From positions 5,511,001 to 5,575,000 of the forward strand of contig OX352322.1 of the NCBI GenBank assembly GCA_947090765.1: 64,000 nucleotides of DNA, given 5' to 3'. The notes beneath the pieces were generated by a model. The model made no database searches. It saw only the letters and a list, made by a program, of their open reading frames with translations, and had not been told where the DNA came from. This document shows positions 28,837 through 38,009 of the stretch, in pieces (position 1 is the first letter of the stretch; each line of letters starts with the position of its first letter). This DNA is from Pseudomonas sp. MM223. GTDB taxonomy: Bacteria; Pseudomonadota; Gammaproteobacteria; Pseudomonadales; Pseudomonadaceae. A program made the position numbers and the translations under genes.

Positions 28837-29935
28837 ACCGCCTGGCCTGGCTAGGCCTGGCACTGCTCGCTGCCGTGCTGGTGCCGATCTTGCTCGGTGG
28901 CAGCGAACTGCTGCCGAGGCTGCAACGCTTCGACCCTGTGCTAATGCTCAGCCTGCTGGGCATGATCCTGCTGTGCTGGGCCCTCAACGCCATCCGCTTG
29001 CGCCTGTTGCTCGGTCAGCAAGGTGCCAGGCTTGGGCCGCTGCGTAGCTTCGGCGTGGTAATGGCCACCGAATTTGCCATCTGCACCACCCCCGGTGGCA
29101 GCGGCGGGCCCTTGACCCTAATGGCATTGCTGGCACGTGACCGCATCAGCCCGGCACGCAGCGGCGCTGTATTCGCCATGGATCAGTTGAACGACCTGGT
29201 GTTCTTCTTCTGCGCAATGCTGGCGATAGCCGGCTACGCACTGTTCCATAGCCTGGGCCGCAGCCAGGAAAGCATGTTGCTGGGCAGTGCGCTGCTACTG
29301 TGCACAGCACTGGCCGCAGTGGTCGGGCTGCTGCGCTACCGCCGCCAGGTAATGCGCCTGAACGGCAGGCTGCTGCGGCGCCTGGGCATGAGCCAGCAGC
29401 GCAAGCGCCGCTGGGCACGCAAACTGATGCACTTCATACACGCACTGGCGCAGACCTGGCAGCTGCCCAAGCGCACGCTGAGCCTGGTGTTCACCCTGAC
29501 CTGCGTACACTGGGGGCTGCGCTACAGCGTGTTGTATCTGGTATTGAGAGGGTTGGGCGTGGACCTGGCATGGATCCCCAGCTTCCTGGTGCAGATGCTG
29601 TCGCTCAGTGCCGGCCAGTTCAGCCTGTTGCCAGGCGGTGCCGGTGCCGCCGAGTTTCGACTTCGGCCAGCCTGCTGACGCCATGGGTGGGCAGTTCGAC
29701 CGCCGCGGCGGCGATCCTGATATGGCGGGCGGTTACTTACTACTTTTATCTGCTGGCGGGTGGGCCGGTGTTCGTGTGCCTGCTGGCGCGCCCGTTGCTG
29801 GAGCGCTGGCGGGGTCAGGCGGGTTGGCTGTTGCCACAGCTCGGCAGCGCCGGGGAAGTCGGTGCCGTCAGTGTCATCCAGGGCTTCGGGGTCGTAGCGG
29901 GCCAGGCAGCCTTCGCCGAGGGTGGGTGGCGGTGA
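28833..29935 (+). pseudogene. UPF0104 / LPG-synthase-like membrane protein, frameshifted
   Basis: This protein belongs to the UPF0104 (AglD/MprF flippase-domain) multi-helix family. The open frame gives 281 aa and stops at 29678. After LLPGGAGAAEF it shifts into nonsense (RLRPAC). The expected continuation (TSASLLTPWVGSSTAAAA, then IWRAVTYYFYLLAGGP) is in another frame from 29654. Adding one base near 29655, for example restoring TTCTCG from TTTCG, joins both. The continuation is open to 29935, but the natural end is probably near 29815. The last one or two helices are lost unless this is a sequence error. Confidence 0.78.
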
Positions 29936-29965
29936 GGCGGTGGGGGTGTTGCGTTGTTTGGCCAT
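29522..29965 (-). CDS. Possible small protein antisense to the flippase 3' end
   Basis: From ATG 29965 the minus strand reads MAKQRNTPTASPPPTLGEG, then CLARYDPEALDDTDGTDFPG. Codon choice is typical of this genome, so the first 50 or so residues look coding. No strong ribosome site is seen. The tail beyond about 29815 overlaps the flippase-like gene and becomes Arg/Gln-rich. It also crosses the frameshift at 29655, so the stop at 29522 is unreliable. No known domain is recognised. Confidence 0.4.
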   Translation of the reverse strand: MAKQRNTPTASPPPTLGEGCLARYDPEALDDTDGTDFPGAAELWQQPTRLTPPALQQRARQQAHEHRPTRQQIKVVSNRPPYQDRRRGGRTAHPWRQQAGRSRNSAAPAPPGNRLNWPALSDSICTRKLGIHARSTPNPLNTRYNTL

Positions 29966-29998
29966 TGGCGTATCACTCAAGATTGCCGAGGGCACTTT

Positions 29999-30079
29999 GC
30001 GCCCCATTCGCGGCACAAGGCCGCTCCTACAATCGACCGCGTGGCCTTTGTAGGAGCGGCCTTGTGCCGCGAATGGGCT
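29999..30079. repeat. Paired REP-type repeat (GCGGCACAAGGCCGC subtype)
   Basis: The inverted arms at 29999-30031 and 30048-30079 lie downstream of purU. The same subtype recurs at 45917, 50889 and 63140. Confidence 0.87.
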
Positions 30080-30099
30080 GCAACGCAGCCCTTGGGGAA

Positions 30100-30951
30100 T
30101 CAATCAAAAACAACCGTCTTGTTGCCATGCACCAGCACCCGGTCTTCCAGGTGGTAACGCAGGCCACGGGCCAGCACCATCTTCTCCACGTCACGACCAA
30201 AGCGGACCATGTCCTCGATGCTGTCGGCATGGCTGACACGCACCACGTCCTGCTCGATGATCGGGCCGGCGTCCAGCTCTTCGGTAACGTAGTGGCAAGT
30301 TGCGCCGATGAGTTTGACGCCACGCAGGGCGGCCTGGTGGTAAGGCTTGGCACCGACGAACGACGGCAGGAAGCTGTGGTGGATGTTGATCACCTTTTCA
30401 GCAAAGTCCCGGCACAGTTGCGGCGGCAAGATCTGCATGTAACGGGCCAGCACTACCACATCGGCGGCGTGCTCCTGGACCAGGCGCGACACCTCGGCAA
30501 AGGCCGGAGCCTTGTCCTTGGGGTCGACCGGTACATGGAAGAACGGAATGCCATGCCACTCGACCATGCTGCGCAGGTCGTCGTGGTTGGAAATCACGCA
30601 AGGGATCTCGCAATCCAGTTCATTGGTGTGCCAACGGTGCAGCAGGTCGGCCAGGCAGTGCGACTCGCGGCTGGCCATCAGTACCACACGCTTTTTCTGT
30701 GCCGAGTCGGTAACGCGCCAGGTCATGGAGAACTCTTCGGCGATCGGCGCAAACGCCTCGCGGAAGGCTTCGATACCGAAAGGCAGCGATTCGGCGCGGA
30801 TTTCATGGCGCATGAAGAACCAACCGCTCTGCTCATCAGAGTGGTGGCTGGCTTCGTTGATCCAGCCATTGTACAAGGCCAGGAAATTACTGACTTTCGC
30901 CACGATGCCTACACGGTCGGGGCAGGCGATCACCAGACGATAGGTGCGCAT
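30100..30951 (-). CDS. purU: Formyltetrahydrofolate deformylase
   Basis: PurU hydrolyses 10-formyl-THF to formate and THF, balancing one-carbon pools and supplying formate for purine synthesis. It has 283 aa from ATG 30951. The N-terminal ACT domain (YRLVIACPDRVGIVAKVSNF) is followed by the formyltransferase-fold domain. The catalytic region is INIHHSFLPSF with conserved Asn and His, and the Asp lies in EELDAGPIIEQD. It is divergent from the mvaT homologue. Confidence 0.95.
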   Translation of the reverse strand: MRTYRLVIACPDRVGIVAKVSNFLALYNGWINEASHHSDEQSGWFFMRHEIRAESLPFGIEAFREAFAPIAEEFSMTWRVTDSAQKKRVVLMASRESHCLADLLHRWHTNELDCEIPCVISNHDDLRSMVEWHGIPFFHVPVDPKDKAPAFAEVSRLVQEHAADVVVLARYMQILPPQLCRDFAEKVINIHHSFLPSFVGAKPYHQAALRGVKLIGATCHYVTEELDAGPIIEQDVVRVSHADSIEDMVRFGRDVEKMVLARGLRYHLEDRVLVHGNKTVVFD

Positions 30952-31235
30952 GAATGAGACTCCAGAACTTCGCAAAGGCGCCTATTCTAGCGGCCCGCCA
31001 GAAAAAACGCAGTATTGATCGCAGCCGCAGTGGCCTAGGCCGTTCAGCTTACGCCGCACGGGCATTGTCTGACAGACATGACGAAATGAAGGGTTTGTAA
31101 GTAAATTTTTGTTCACGTAGAGAAATGTTGTCACAGCTTAATTAACAGTTAATTGCGGAATATCATGTTTACTTGCGAGTATGGCCTGTCTATTATTGCC
31201 CCACACATTTCTGAACACGCATTAAGGAACACTCC

Positions 31236-31613
31236 ATGTCCCTGATCAACGAGTACCGCGCTACCGAAGAAGCCATCAAGGAACTTCAGGCCCGCCTGGC
31301 CAACCTGTCGCAGGATGACAAGCTGAAAAAAGAACTGGAGTTCGAAGGCAAACTGCGCACACTGATGGGCGAGTACTCCAAGTCGCTGCGCGACGTGATT
31401 GCCCTGCTCGACCCAGAGTCGAAACTGAGCAAGGCACCTCGCGGTGCGGTCAAGACGACTGCCACCAAACGTGCACGCAAGGTCAAGCAATACAAAAACC
31501 CGCACAACGGTGAAGTGATCGAAACCAAAGGCGGCAACCACAAAACCCTGAAAGAGTGGAAAGCCACTTGGGGTGGTGATGTGGTCGAGAGCTGGGCAAC
31601 CCTGCTGGACTGA
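31236..31613 (+). CDS. turA: MvaT/TurA-family H-NS-like xenogeneic silencer
   Basis: This nucleoid protein silences AT-rich foreign DNA. It has 125 aa. An N-terminal coiled coil (residues 1-60, EYRATEEAIKELQARLANLS) drives oligomerisation. A Lys/Ala/Arg linker leads to the C-terminal DNA-binding domain with the MvaT-type R-G-N-like loop (ETKGGNHKTLKEWKATWG). In KT2440 the gene in this setting is TurA from memory. Its upstream region (about 31090-31205) is AT-rich, which fits autoregulation. Confidence 0.93.
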   Translation: MSLINEYRATEEAIKELQARLANLSQDDKLKKELEFEGKLRTLMGEYSKSLRDVIALLDPESKLSKAPRGAVKTTATKRARKVKQYKNPHNGEVIETKGGNHKTLKEWKATWGGDVVESWATLLD

Positions 31614-31644
31614 TTGTCCGCATTCGCCTTCTGCTTATCGCAAC

Positions 31645-31673
31645 AAAAACGCCGGCACATTGCCGGCGTTTTT
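31645..31673. terminator. Bidirectional terminator between the mvaT homologue and sbcB
   Basis: AAAAACGCCGGCA (31645-31657) and TGCCGGCGTTTTT (31661-31673) form a perfect 13-bp stem with T-runs on both strands. It serves two convergent genes. Confidence 0.93.
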
Positions 31674-31686
31674 GTTTGCCCCGCTG

Positions 31687-33120
31687 TCAGCCAATTGCAA
31701 ATTGTGCCTGCAATTGCCGGGCATGCATTTGCCAAGCTTCCAGCACACGCCGGCCAGCCTCGTCAGCGCCTTCCCAGGCTTGCTGACGCGCTTGTTCGAA
31801 GTCGCCCAGCGTATTGGGTGCTCCCCACTGCGGGTCACTCAGGCGCTGCTGACAGAAGCCATGCCAGCGTTGGCGTTCTTCGCCGGTCAAGGTCTCCGGG
31901 AAGTTGCGCGCGCGATAGCGGAACAGCAATTCCGGTAAACGCGGGTCATCGAACATCCACTGCCCACGGCCCAACTGCGCGGGTTCCAGCGTACGCACTT
32001 GCTCACATAAACGGCGATCGCGGTCCCCCACAAAACCGTCATACAACTGTTGCTCCGGGTCTTCACTTGGGGCGAAGTCCTCTTTGCCGTAAATGTGCTC
32101 CAGCTTGTCTTGCCATTGCGCCTGTTGATTAGCCAACTGTTCGCCGCGCAATTGTAACAACGTCAAGTCCAGGCCCAATCGTTGTTGATCGTCCGCGCGC
32201 AATACCGACAGTGGCGCCACTACCGGGCAGCGATTGATCTGTATCAGTTTGAGTGGCACCGGTAATTCACCCTCGGCCAACGCGTCGTGACGGGTATACA
32301 AGCGCTGGCGTAGAACCTCAGCACTTTCCCTTAGTAACGGTAAGGGTTCCTGATGCAAATCACAGACGATCAGCGCGTTGCGATTACGTGGGTGCCAGGC
32401 CAATGGCAATACGACACCCAGGTAATTACGCGCCGCCGAAAAGCGCCCGGATATATGCACCAGTGGCTGCAACAAACGGACCTGCTCCATCACTTTATGC
32501 TTGCTGCGCAACTGGAAGAGCCAGTCATACAACTTGGGCTGTTGCTGCCGAATCAGCCGGGCCAGGGCAATGGTTGCCCGCACGTCGGAAAGCGCTTCGT
32601 GGGCATGCCCATGGTCAATGCCATTGGCCTTGCTCAGCAGTTCAAGGCGCAGGCTGGTGCGCCCATCCTGTTGCGGCCATTGAATACCGTCAGGGCGCAA
32701 GGCGTAGGCGGTTCGCACGATGTCGATCAGGTCCCAGCGGCTGTTGCCGCCCTGCCACTCCCGGGCATACGGGTCGAAAAAGTTGCGGTACAAACTGTAA
32801 CGGGTCACTTCATCGTCGAAGCGCAGGGTGTTGTAGCCCGCGCCACAAGTGCCAGGCTGCGCCAGTTGCGCGTGCACCCGGGTCATGAACTCGGCTTCGC
32901 ACAGGCCTTGCTCGGCCAGCAATTGCGGGGTAATGCCAGTTACCAGGCAAGCCGCCGGGTGCGGCAGGATATCGTCGGAAGGCCGGCAATAAAGGCTGAT
33001 CGGCTCGTCGATTTCGTTAAGGTCGAAATCGGTGCGCACACCGGCCACTTGCAGTGGCCGGTCGCAACGCGGGTTGATGCCGGTGGTTTCGTAGTCGTGC
33101 CAGAAAATGCTTGAGGTCAC
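31687..33120 (-). CDS. sbcB: Exodeoxyribonuclease I
   Basis: SbcB is a 3'-5' single-strand DNA exonuclease of the DEDDh family, acting in mismatch repair and recombination. The start is GTG 33120 with AGGA upstream; the TTG at 33138 was not used. It has 477 aa. Acidic residues are in SIFWHDYETTG (D and E), in LRFDDEVTRY and in ALSDVRATIALA (His/Asp of the DEDDh set). The SH3-like and helical C-terminal domains are present. Confidence 0.94.
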   Translation of the reverse strand: MTSSIFWHDYETTGINPRCDRPLQVAGVRTDFDLNEIDEPISLYCRPSDDILPHPAACLVTGITPQLLAEQGLCEAEFMTRVHAQLAQPGTCGAGYNTLRFDDEVTRYSLYRNFFDPYAREWQGGNSRWDLIDIVRTAYALRPDGIQWPQQDGRTSLRLELLSKANGIDHGHAHEALSDVRATIALARLIRQQQPKLYDWLFQLRSKHKVMEQVRLLQPLVHISGRFSAARNYLGVVLPLAWHPRNRNALIVCDLHQEPLPLLRESAEVLRQRLYTRHDALAEGELPVPLKLIQINRCPVVAPLSVLRADDQQRLGLDLTLLQLRGEQLANQQAQWQDKLEHIYGKEDFAPSEDPEQQLYDGFVGDRDRRLCEQVRTLEPAQLGRGQWMFDDPRLPELLFRYRARNFPETLTGEERQRWHGFCQQRLSDPQWGAPNTLGDFEQARQQAWEGADEAGRRVLEAWQMHARQLQAQFAIG

Positions 33121-33162
33121 GGGGTCGTCCTGTATCAAGGTCGACCCGATTCTAGCGCAGCC

Positions 33163-33522
33163 TCAGACAGAAGCGTTGGCAGGAAGGAAACTGAAATAAT
33201 CACGCAGTGAACGCACGAACTCGTCGAATTCGCGGGGCGCCTGCAACAGCATGAAGCCCGAATCGTAGTGCCCGGGCGTCTGGTCTTCGCGGCACCACAG
33301 GCAACTGGCAGTCAGGTTGACGAACTGATGCCCGCCGCCGACCAGCGGCAAGCGCAGTTGCAGTTCGTAATCGGGCCCCACCAGCACAGGCAGCTGGCTG
33401 ATGACCATCAAGCCATCCTCGGAGGCATTACCCAGCTGGCCGATTTCTTGACCGGTAAAACGGTTGAATACCTTGAGCACACAAGGCAGTTGATGGCGTT
33501 CGATGTGGCGCTTGTTAAACAT
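33163..33522 (-). CDS. PilZ-like domain protein
   Basis: This is a small 119-aa protein with the predicted fold of a PilZ c-di-GMP-binding domain (QLPCVLKVFNRFTGQEIGQL, GLMVISQLPVLVG). The classic RxxxR and D/NxSxxG motifs are only partly recognisable: an R-H-Q-L stretch near the start and NASEDG near residue 33. Ligand binding is therefore uncertain. ATG 33522 was preferred to the longer frame because the extension reads as leader. Neighbours are sbcB and a lipoprotein gene, both on the same strand. Confidence 0.68.
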   Translation of the reverse strand: MFNKRHIERHQLPCVLKVFNRFTGQEIGQLGNASEDGLMVISQLPVLVGPDYELQLRLPLVGGGHQFVNLTASCLWCREDQTPGHYDSGFMLLQAPREFDEFVRSLRDYFSFLPANASV

Positions 33523-33645
33523 GATCGCGAGTGTATTCCGTACCTGATGCCAGGAATACAAGGTACTGGCGGTTGTTGTAACAGCTGAGTTACAGATTAG
33601 CGCAGGGCGCGCAGCAAATCTCGTGAAATAAACCACACCTTGGTG

Positions 33646-34032
33646 TTATCGCCAAGGTGCGGTCGTCACCGGGCTGGCCACAGCCGCGTCGCCGCTGCGG
33701 GCATGGCCAAGTTTTTCAAGCGTCTGCAAGCGTGCCTGGGCACGATAGGCGTACTCGTTGCCCGGGTACTTCTGGATCAGGTACTGGTAAGTCTGCGCAG
33801 CATCCACATACAACGCCTGGCGCTCCAGGCACTGGCCGCGCAGCAGCGACACTTCGGGGTGGATGAATGGCCGCGAACGGCTGGTACGGTCGACTTGCGA
33901 CAGCTCCAGCATGACCCGCGCGCAGTCGCCACGGTCGTAGGCGCGGTAGGCATTGTTCAGGTGGTGGTCCATGGACCAGCGGGTGCAGCCGACGGCGCTG
34001 GCCGCCAAGGCTAAAACGATCAGGGCTCGCAT
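33646..34032 (-). CDS. Small lipoprotein with TPR-like repeats
   Basis: This 128-aa predicted lipoprotein starts at ATG 34032 behind AAAGGAG. The signal peptide MRALIVLALAASAVGC ends in a lipobox-like SAVGC (Cys16). The mature part has helical tetratricopeptide-like pairs (LNNAYRAYDRGDCARVMLEL, and YVDAAQTYQYLIQKYPGNEY). An internal Cys pair could form a disulfide. It is probably tethered to an envelope membrane as an assembly or scaffold factor. Function is unknown. Confidence 0.75.
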   Translation of the reverse strand: MRALIVLALAASAVGCTRWSMDHHLNNAYRAYDRGDCARVMLELSQVDRTSRSRPFIHPEVSLLRGQCLERQALYVDAAQTYQYLIQKYPGNEYAYRAQARLQTLEKLGHARSGDAAVASPVTTAPWR

Positions 34033-34211
34033 GGGGATCTCCTTTGATGCCTGTGTATCGGCCAACGCCAACAAATCTTCACAGGCTTTTGCAAGGATAC
34101 CCCGACCGTTCAAATGCCACCCTGCCTTGGTCGCAGGTAGTGCAACGGAACAATGACTACAGCGAGATTCAGGAGTAGCCTTTCGCTGCGCTTCACTATA
34201 GGAGTCTGTGC

Positions 34212-35666
34212 ATGAGCATCCGCCGTACCAAAATCGTCGCCACCCTTGGCCCCGCCAGCAACTCGCCGGAAGTGATCGAGCAACTGATCCTTGCCGGCCT
34301 GGACGTGGCACGCCTGAACTTCTCCCACGGCACGCCGGACGAGCACAAGGCCCGCGCGCGCCTGATCCGTGACATCGCCGCCAAGAACGGCCGCCATGTC
34401 GCGCTGCTGGGCGACCTGCAGGGTCCGAAGATCCGCATCGCCAAGTTCGCCAACAAGCGCATCGAATTGAAGATCGGTGACAAGTTCACCTTCTCCACCG
34501 CCCACCCGCTGACCGAAGGCAACCAGGACATCGTCGGCATCGACTACCCCGACCTGGTCAAGGACTGCGGCGTCGGTGACGAACTGCTGCTCGACGATGG
34601 CCGCGTGGTCATGCGTGTCGAAACCGCCACTGCAGACGCCCTGCACTGCGTGGTGATCATCGGTGGCCCGCTGTCGGACCACAAAGGCATCAACCGTAAA
34701 GGTGGCGGCCTGACCGCACCGGCACTGACCGAAAAAGACAAGGCCGACATCAAGCTGGCCGCGGAAATGGACCTGGACTACCTGGCCGTGTCGTTCCCGC
34801 GTGACGCCAGCGACATGGAATACGCACGCAAACTGCGTGACGAGTCCGGCGGCAGCGCCTGGCTGGTGGCCAAGATCGAACGCGCCGAAGCGGTTGCCGA
34901 CGACGAGACCCTCGACAAGCTGATCGCCGCCTCCGACGCGGTGATGGTTGCCCGTGGCGACCTGGGTGTGGAAATCGGCGACGCCGAGCTGATCGCCATC
35001 CAGAAGAAGATCATCCAGCACGCCCGCCGCAACAACAAAGCGGTGATCGTGGCGACCCAGATGATGGAGTCGATGATCCAGAACCCGATGCCGACCCGCG
35101 CTGAAGTGTCCGACGTGGCCAACGCCGTGCTGGACAACACCGACGCGGTAATGTTGTCGGCTGAAAGTGCTGCCGGTTCCTACCCGATCGAAGCCGTCCA
35201 GGCCATGGCCCGCATCTGCCTGGGTGCCGAAAAGCACCCGACCAGCCAGAAGTCCAGCCACCGCCTGCACACCACCTTCGAGCGCTGCGACGAAAGCATC
35301 GCCCTGGCGGCCATGTACACCGCCAACCACTTCCCGGGCGTGAAGGCGATCATCGCCCTGACCGAAAGCGGCTACACCCCGCTGATCATGTCGCGCCTGC
35401 GTTCGCACGTGCCGATCTTCGCCCTGTCGCCACACCGCGCCACCCAGGCCCGCGCCAACATGTTCCGCGGCGTATACCCGATCGCCTTCGACCCGGCCTC
35501 GCTGCCGGCCGACAAGGTGAGCCAGGCGGCAGTCGACGAACTGCTCAAGCGTGGTTTGGTGGAGCAAGGTGACTGGGTGATCCTGACCAAGGGTGACAGC
35601 TACCACACCATCGGTGGCACCAACGGCATGAAGATCCTGCATGTTGGTGATCCGCTGGTCGGTTGA
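34212..35666 (+). CDS. pyk: Pyruvate kinase
   Basis: It converts phosphoenolpyruvate and ADP to pyruvate and ATP, the last step of lower glycolysis. The protein has 484 aa, of the PykA (type II) group by length. The N-terminus RRTKIVATLGPAS has the conserved catalytic Arg region. The active-site signature is WLVAKIERAEAV with the catalytic Lys, followed by VMVARGDLGVEI with metal ligands and MPTRAEVSDVANAV. A strong terminator follows. It was named pyk, not pykA or pykF, because the paralogue cannot be compared here. Confidence 0.95.
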   Translation: MSIRRTKIVATLGPASNSPEVIEQLILAGLDVARLNFSHGTPDEHKARARLIRDIAAKNGRHVALLGDLQGPKIRIAKFANKRIELKIGDKFTFSTAHPLTEGNQDIVGIDYPDLVKDCGVGDELLLDDGRVVMRVETATADALHCVVIIGGPLSDHKGINRKGGGLTAPALTEKDKADIKLAAEMDLDYLAVSFPRDASDMEYARKLRDESGGSAWLVAKIERAEAVADDETLDKLIAASDAVMVARGDLGVEIGDAELIAIQKKIIQHARRNNKAVIVATQMMESMIQNPMPTRAEVSDVANAVLDNTDAVMLSAESAAGSYPIEAVQAMARICLGAEKHPTSQKSSHRLHTTFERCDESIALAAMYTANHFPGVKAIIALTESGYTPLIMSRLRSHVPIFALSPHRATQARANMFRGVYPIAFDPASLPADKVSQAAVDELLKRGLVEQGDWVILTKGDSYHTIGGTNGMKILHVGDPLVG

Positions 35667-35673
35667 TGTATCG

Positions 35674-35700
35674 AAAGGGCCGCTTAGCGGCCCTTTTTTT
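35674..35700 (+). terminator. Intrinsic terminator of pyk
   Basis: AAAGGGCCGC (35674-35683) and GCGGCCCTTT (35687-35696) form a 10-bp stem with a 3-nt loop, ending in seven T. Confidence 0.93.
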
Positions 35701-35778
35701 CAACTGATATTTTTGCCAGTTGTGAGGTGTCTTGGCTGAGTAGAGCCTACATGGGCTTATTGATCCAGGAGGCTCCCC

Positions 35779-37041
35779 ATGGAAAACCCAAGCGCCAACT
35801 CGCTAATCGACCCCGATTACAAAGCGGCAATTCCAGAAAGCATCGGCACAATCGAAACGTCACTGCACACTGTAAATGGACGCATCTGCGTCGGCAGTGC
35901 CTATGTGAATGACGCCACTCATTACGCTCTCCTCCGGCTCAAAGACAACGGCGAGCTGGACACTACCTTCGGGAAGCAAGGACTCACCACCGGTAGTTTC
36001 GGGCGCACCCAATCGCTGATCTACAGCGTCACTGAACTGGATGACGGCGCGTTGCTGGTCATTGGCCTCACCTCCGAGGGCTCTTATTTTTTCGACGGTG
36101 TTCCCGTCCTGGCTCGGTTCACAAAAGACGGCACGCTGGACGAAAACTTCCAGGGCAAAGGGTATGTGATCATCGAGCGGCCGGAAGGATTGAAGCAAGA
36201 GCCGCGAGTGCTGCCATTGAAGAAGGAGCAGTTGAAGCAAGAGCAGTCGGAAAGTAAGCAGAATCCCTCCCTTTCAAACAACTACCCAATCCGCTGTGTC
36301 GGCGACAAGATCCTGGTGCTAGGTAACTACTTTGGTCTGAACTGCGTGCTGATGACTTTTGACCTCAATGGTAACCGGGACGGCTTCACGGAGCTCAAAA
36401 GATCGGATGACACGTGGCTCCATGGCCTGAATCTCCATGCAAGTGAAGAAGCCATTCTGATATGCGCCCGAATCTACAATGATCTAGGCCTGCCAAACGG
36501 AGGGTGCGTGGTATCGCTTACGCCTGAAGGTGAGTACAGCCCTGGCTTTGGAACTGATGGGGTAGCTAATTTCCCCACTGCCCTGAAAACAGTGGAAAAC
36601 TTTCTGGTACTGCCTGCCGCCAAACGCATCATCGGTTGCGGTATGGGTGAAAGCCGAGAAGGCGTGCTGGTGGCGATGACGACCAAAGGCGGAGAAGACG
36701 ACTTCCGATTTTCACAGCTACGCGACTACAGTCTGGGCTGGAACCAGCTCGTCGCGTTTTCACCGCAACGTGCCGATAGCCGCCTACTTGCAGCTGGTGT
36801 ATGGAACAATCGGATCAACGCACCTATGTTGCTCGGACGCTTCTGCGCCGATGGCAAACTTGACGACTCTTTCGGCGACGGGGGGACAAAAGACATTCTC
36901 CTGGATGACATGATCTCAACTGCCGCCCGACGCTGCGAGATCGATAGCAATGGCAAGACCTTGGTGCATTGTATGAGTACCAAGTCCACCGCAATTGCCT
37001 ACGGAACGCTTATTCGCTGTCTCACCGCAATCTCCGACTGA
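35779..37041 (+). CDS. Delta-60 repeat (beta-propeller-like) protein of unknown function
   Basis: This 420-aa protein starts behind CAGGAGG. At least four Delta-60-type repeats are seen, each with a D-G-x-L-D-x-x-F-G-like core: NGELDTTFGKQG (58-68), DGTLDENFQGKG (117-128), GEYSPGFGTDG (251-261) and DGKLDDSFGDGG (358-369). A charged Gln/Lys linker spans residues 139-165. There is no signal peptide. Base composition is visibly more AT-rich and codons less biased than in the neighbours, suggesting recent acquisition. Its stop codon directly abuts the stop of the reductase gene. Confidence 0.8.
   Translation: MENPSANSLIDPDYKAAIPESIGTIETSLHTVNGRICVGSAYVNDATHYALLRLKDNGELDTTFGKQGLTTGSFGRTQSLIYSVTELDDGALLVIGLTSEGSYFFDGVPVLARFTKDGTLDENFQGKGYVIIERPEGLKQEPRVLPLKKEQLKQEQSESKQNPSLSNNYPIRCVGDKILVLGNYFGLNCVLMTFDLNGNRDGFTELKRSDDTWLHGLNLHASEEAILICARIYNDLGLPNGGCVVSLTPEGEYSPGFGTDGVANFPTALKTVENFLVLPAAKRIIGCGMGESREGVLVAMTTKGGEDDFRFSQLRDYSLGWNQLVAFSPQRADSRLLAAGVWNNRINAPMLLGRFCADGKLDDSFGDGGTKDILLDDMISTAARRCEIDSNGKTLVHCMSTKSTAIAYGTLIRCLTAISD
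36190..36244 (+). repeat. In-frame direct repeat in the Delta-60 gene linker
   Basis: TTGAAGCAAGAGC occurs at 36190-36202 and 36232-36244, 42 bp (14 codons) apart, encoding LKQE twice. It points to a small internal duplication. Confidence 0.75.
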
Positions 37042-37965
37042 TCACGCAGGTGCAGTGAACACATCAGCAAACACGTGGCTTCTCGGCAGCCCGGCGATGA
37101 ACAACCGGCGAGCAAATCGCTCTACTGAGTCGGGAGCCCCACATACCAGTGCCAGCGTTTGCCGTGACTGCAACTGCTGCGTCGCCAATGACTGCTCGAC
37201 ATCGCGGGCATCGACCAACTCAATACTTATGTGAGGATGGGCGCGTGACAGTTCGCCAAGCTCAGTGGCCAGGTAGTGCTCCCGCGCCAAGTGCAGCAGA
37301 CGGATCGGCCCACGATGGTTCTGTCGTACCGCCTCACGCAAGATGCCCCATAACGGCGCAAGCCCGGTTCCGGCCGCCAGCAGCCAGAGCGGCCGGTCCT
37401 GCCAATCCAGGTCGTAATGCAACGCCCCACCCCTGAACTCCCCCAAGCGCAACACATCCCCCACCTGCAAGGTACGGGCTCTGTCGCAAAAGGCGCCAGG
37501 GCGCTGGCAATCGATGTGAAACTCCAGAAAGTCATCTTCTCCCGGCAGGCTGGCCAGGGAGTACGGCCGAGCTACCGAACCATTCCATAACACCACATGC
37601 TGCCCCGCCTGGTAACGCACCGCCCGCTCGGGCCGCAGCCGCATGCGCAACACATCCCCGAACCAGTCCAGCGCACAGACAGGGGCCGGCACACCATCGC
37701 GCTGCGGGTCGAACAACGCGACATGCAGGTCTTCGACCACCCGGCACTGGCAGGCCAGGCGCCAGCCCAGGGCATGCTTGTCCAGCGCCAGCGCCTCAGG
37801 CAGGGCATCCAGCGGTTGCCCTGCCAGGCAATGCACCAGGCAGGCATGGCAACTGCCGGCGCGGCAGCTGTAGGGCACATTGAGCCCGGCGTCATTCAGG
37901 GCATCTAGCAGGTTGCTGCCGGTCGGCACCGCCCAGCGGCGCTCGCCCACGCAAATTTCGGGCAT
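37042..37965 (-). CDS. 2Fe-2S ferredoxin/FAD-NAD(P) reductase fusion
   Basis: This is a soluble 307-aa electron-transfer protein. The N-terminal plant-type [2Fe-2S] domain has C34, C39, C42 and C72 (PYSCRAGSCHACL, then LACQC). The reductase part has the FAD-binding RPYSLAS motif near residue 133 and the NAD-binding LLAAGTGLAPLWGIL. The architecture resembles reductase partners of ring hydroxylases and NADH:ferredoxin reductases. No oxygenase partner is adjacent, so the acceptor is unknown. Confidence 0.87.
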   Translation of the reverse strand: MPEICVGERRWAVPTGSNLLDALNDAGLNVPYSCRAGSCHACLVHCLAGQPLDALPEALALDKHALGWRLACQCRVVEDLHVALFDPQRDGVPAPVCALDWFGDVLRMRLRPERAVRYQAGQHVVLWNGSVARPYSLASLPGEDDFLEFHIDCQRPGAFCDRARTLQVGDVLRLGEFRGGALHYDLDWQDRPLWLLAAGTGLAPLWGILREAVRQNHRGPIRLLHLAREHYLATELGELSRAHPHISIELVDARDVEQSLATQQLQSRQTLALVCGAPDSVERFARRLFIAGLPRSHVFADVFTAPA

Positions 37966-38009
37966 TGTCAGCTATCTCTCCTGGCCTTTTATTTTGCCGG
38001 GGCCGCTAT

